Source of the DNA: JBBTDV01 sp038042605
GTDB lineage: Bacteria > Bdellovibrionota > UBA1018
Assembly (NCBI GenBank): GCA_964358645.1
Contig: CAYHPW010000039.1
Coordinates: forward strand, 1 to 23,679
Direction: 5' to 3'
DNA length: 23,679 nt
Positions 23,501-23,679 of the stretch are shown one piece after another. The notes under the pieces are model-generated. The model worked only from the letters and a program-made list of their open reading frames with translations, searched no databases and was not told the origin of the DNA. The translations under genes were made by a program, and so were the position numbers. Every line of letters starts with the position of its first letter. Within the stretch, counting starts at the first letter, position 1.

Positions 23501-23679
23501 TAACTCGGGAATAGATATTATTCCTCTGTTAGTACGCATGGCTAGGGGTAGAATTTAGTGGTGGTGTATAGTGAATTGACAGGGAATCTTAAAGTCAGCG
23601 CAGGAGCCTGCCTTTGCGATCAGCACTAGTGCCTCTCCCACTTAATTCTTTCCGGTTTTGTTAGTGCGGGGGTTTGGGT
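23501..23679. other. Upstream region of the operon, no gene seen
   Basis: No supported gene. Small dyads are present: GGAATA...TATTCC around 23508-23524 and GCAGG-ag-CCTGC near 23600. They may be regulatory or chance. Confidence 0.35.

Overview
The window comes from a Gram-negative chromosome of moderate GC content. I infer a member of the Bdellovibrionota or a relative. The pointers are a TIGR02147-type regulator (a family I associate mainly with Bdellovibrio-like bacteria and Fibrobacter) and the many exported proteins of unknown family with Sec-type signal peptides. No rRNA, tRNA, CRISPR array, integrase or transposase was recognised.

Layout. 108-3176 (minus): a DUF2079-type polytopic membrane protein followed by an AAA_14/DUF4143 ATPase whose own promoter is built into a pair of palindromic direct repeats. 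3214-8484 (plus): a complete 2-oxoglutarate dehydrogenase operon, sucA-sucB-lpdA, with overlapping stop and start codons. 8580-9538 (minus): a higBA toxin-antitoxin pair with a palindromic operator, next to a Fic fragment that has lost its catalytic domain. 9539-9975 has no convincing gene but holds a perfect 14-bp inverted repeat. 9976-12759: a TIGR02147 regulator divergent from two exported proteins, the second a probable metzincin metalloprotease (HExxHxxGxxH). 12836-14002: a second AAA_14/DUF4143 ATPase, whose start codon lies inside a 17-bp inverted repeat. 14057-16048 (minus): a DTW-domain tRNA modification enzyme, a small exported protein, and a HEPN/MNT toxin-antitoxin pair whose nucleotidyltransferase looks internally deleted. 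16162-17355 (plus): an exported protein with HEAT-like repeats.

The most unusual part is 17360-23420. Four consecutive minus-strand genes, apparently one operon, encode large exported proteins. At least three are paralogues sharing a cysteine-rich N-terminal part, a hydrophobic region with a VCxxAC motif, a second conserved helix, and long Gly/Ser-rich linkers. All four end in a short related segment of the type [IL]F[QED]x[VI]xx. Three of the four start sites have an unusual G-rich ribosome binding site, and one contains a run of eight G. I recognise no family for these proteins and regard the operon as the best candidate for an undescribed envelope or secreted system.

How the parts relate: sucAB-lpdA is core metabolism, presumably a TCA-cycle locus without sucCD nearby. 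The rest is accessory: three toxin-antitoxin-like remnants or systems, two stand-alone ATPases with self-contained regulated promoters, and several exported proteins likely to act at the envelope or outside the cell.
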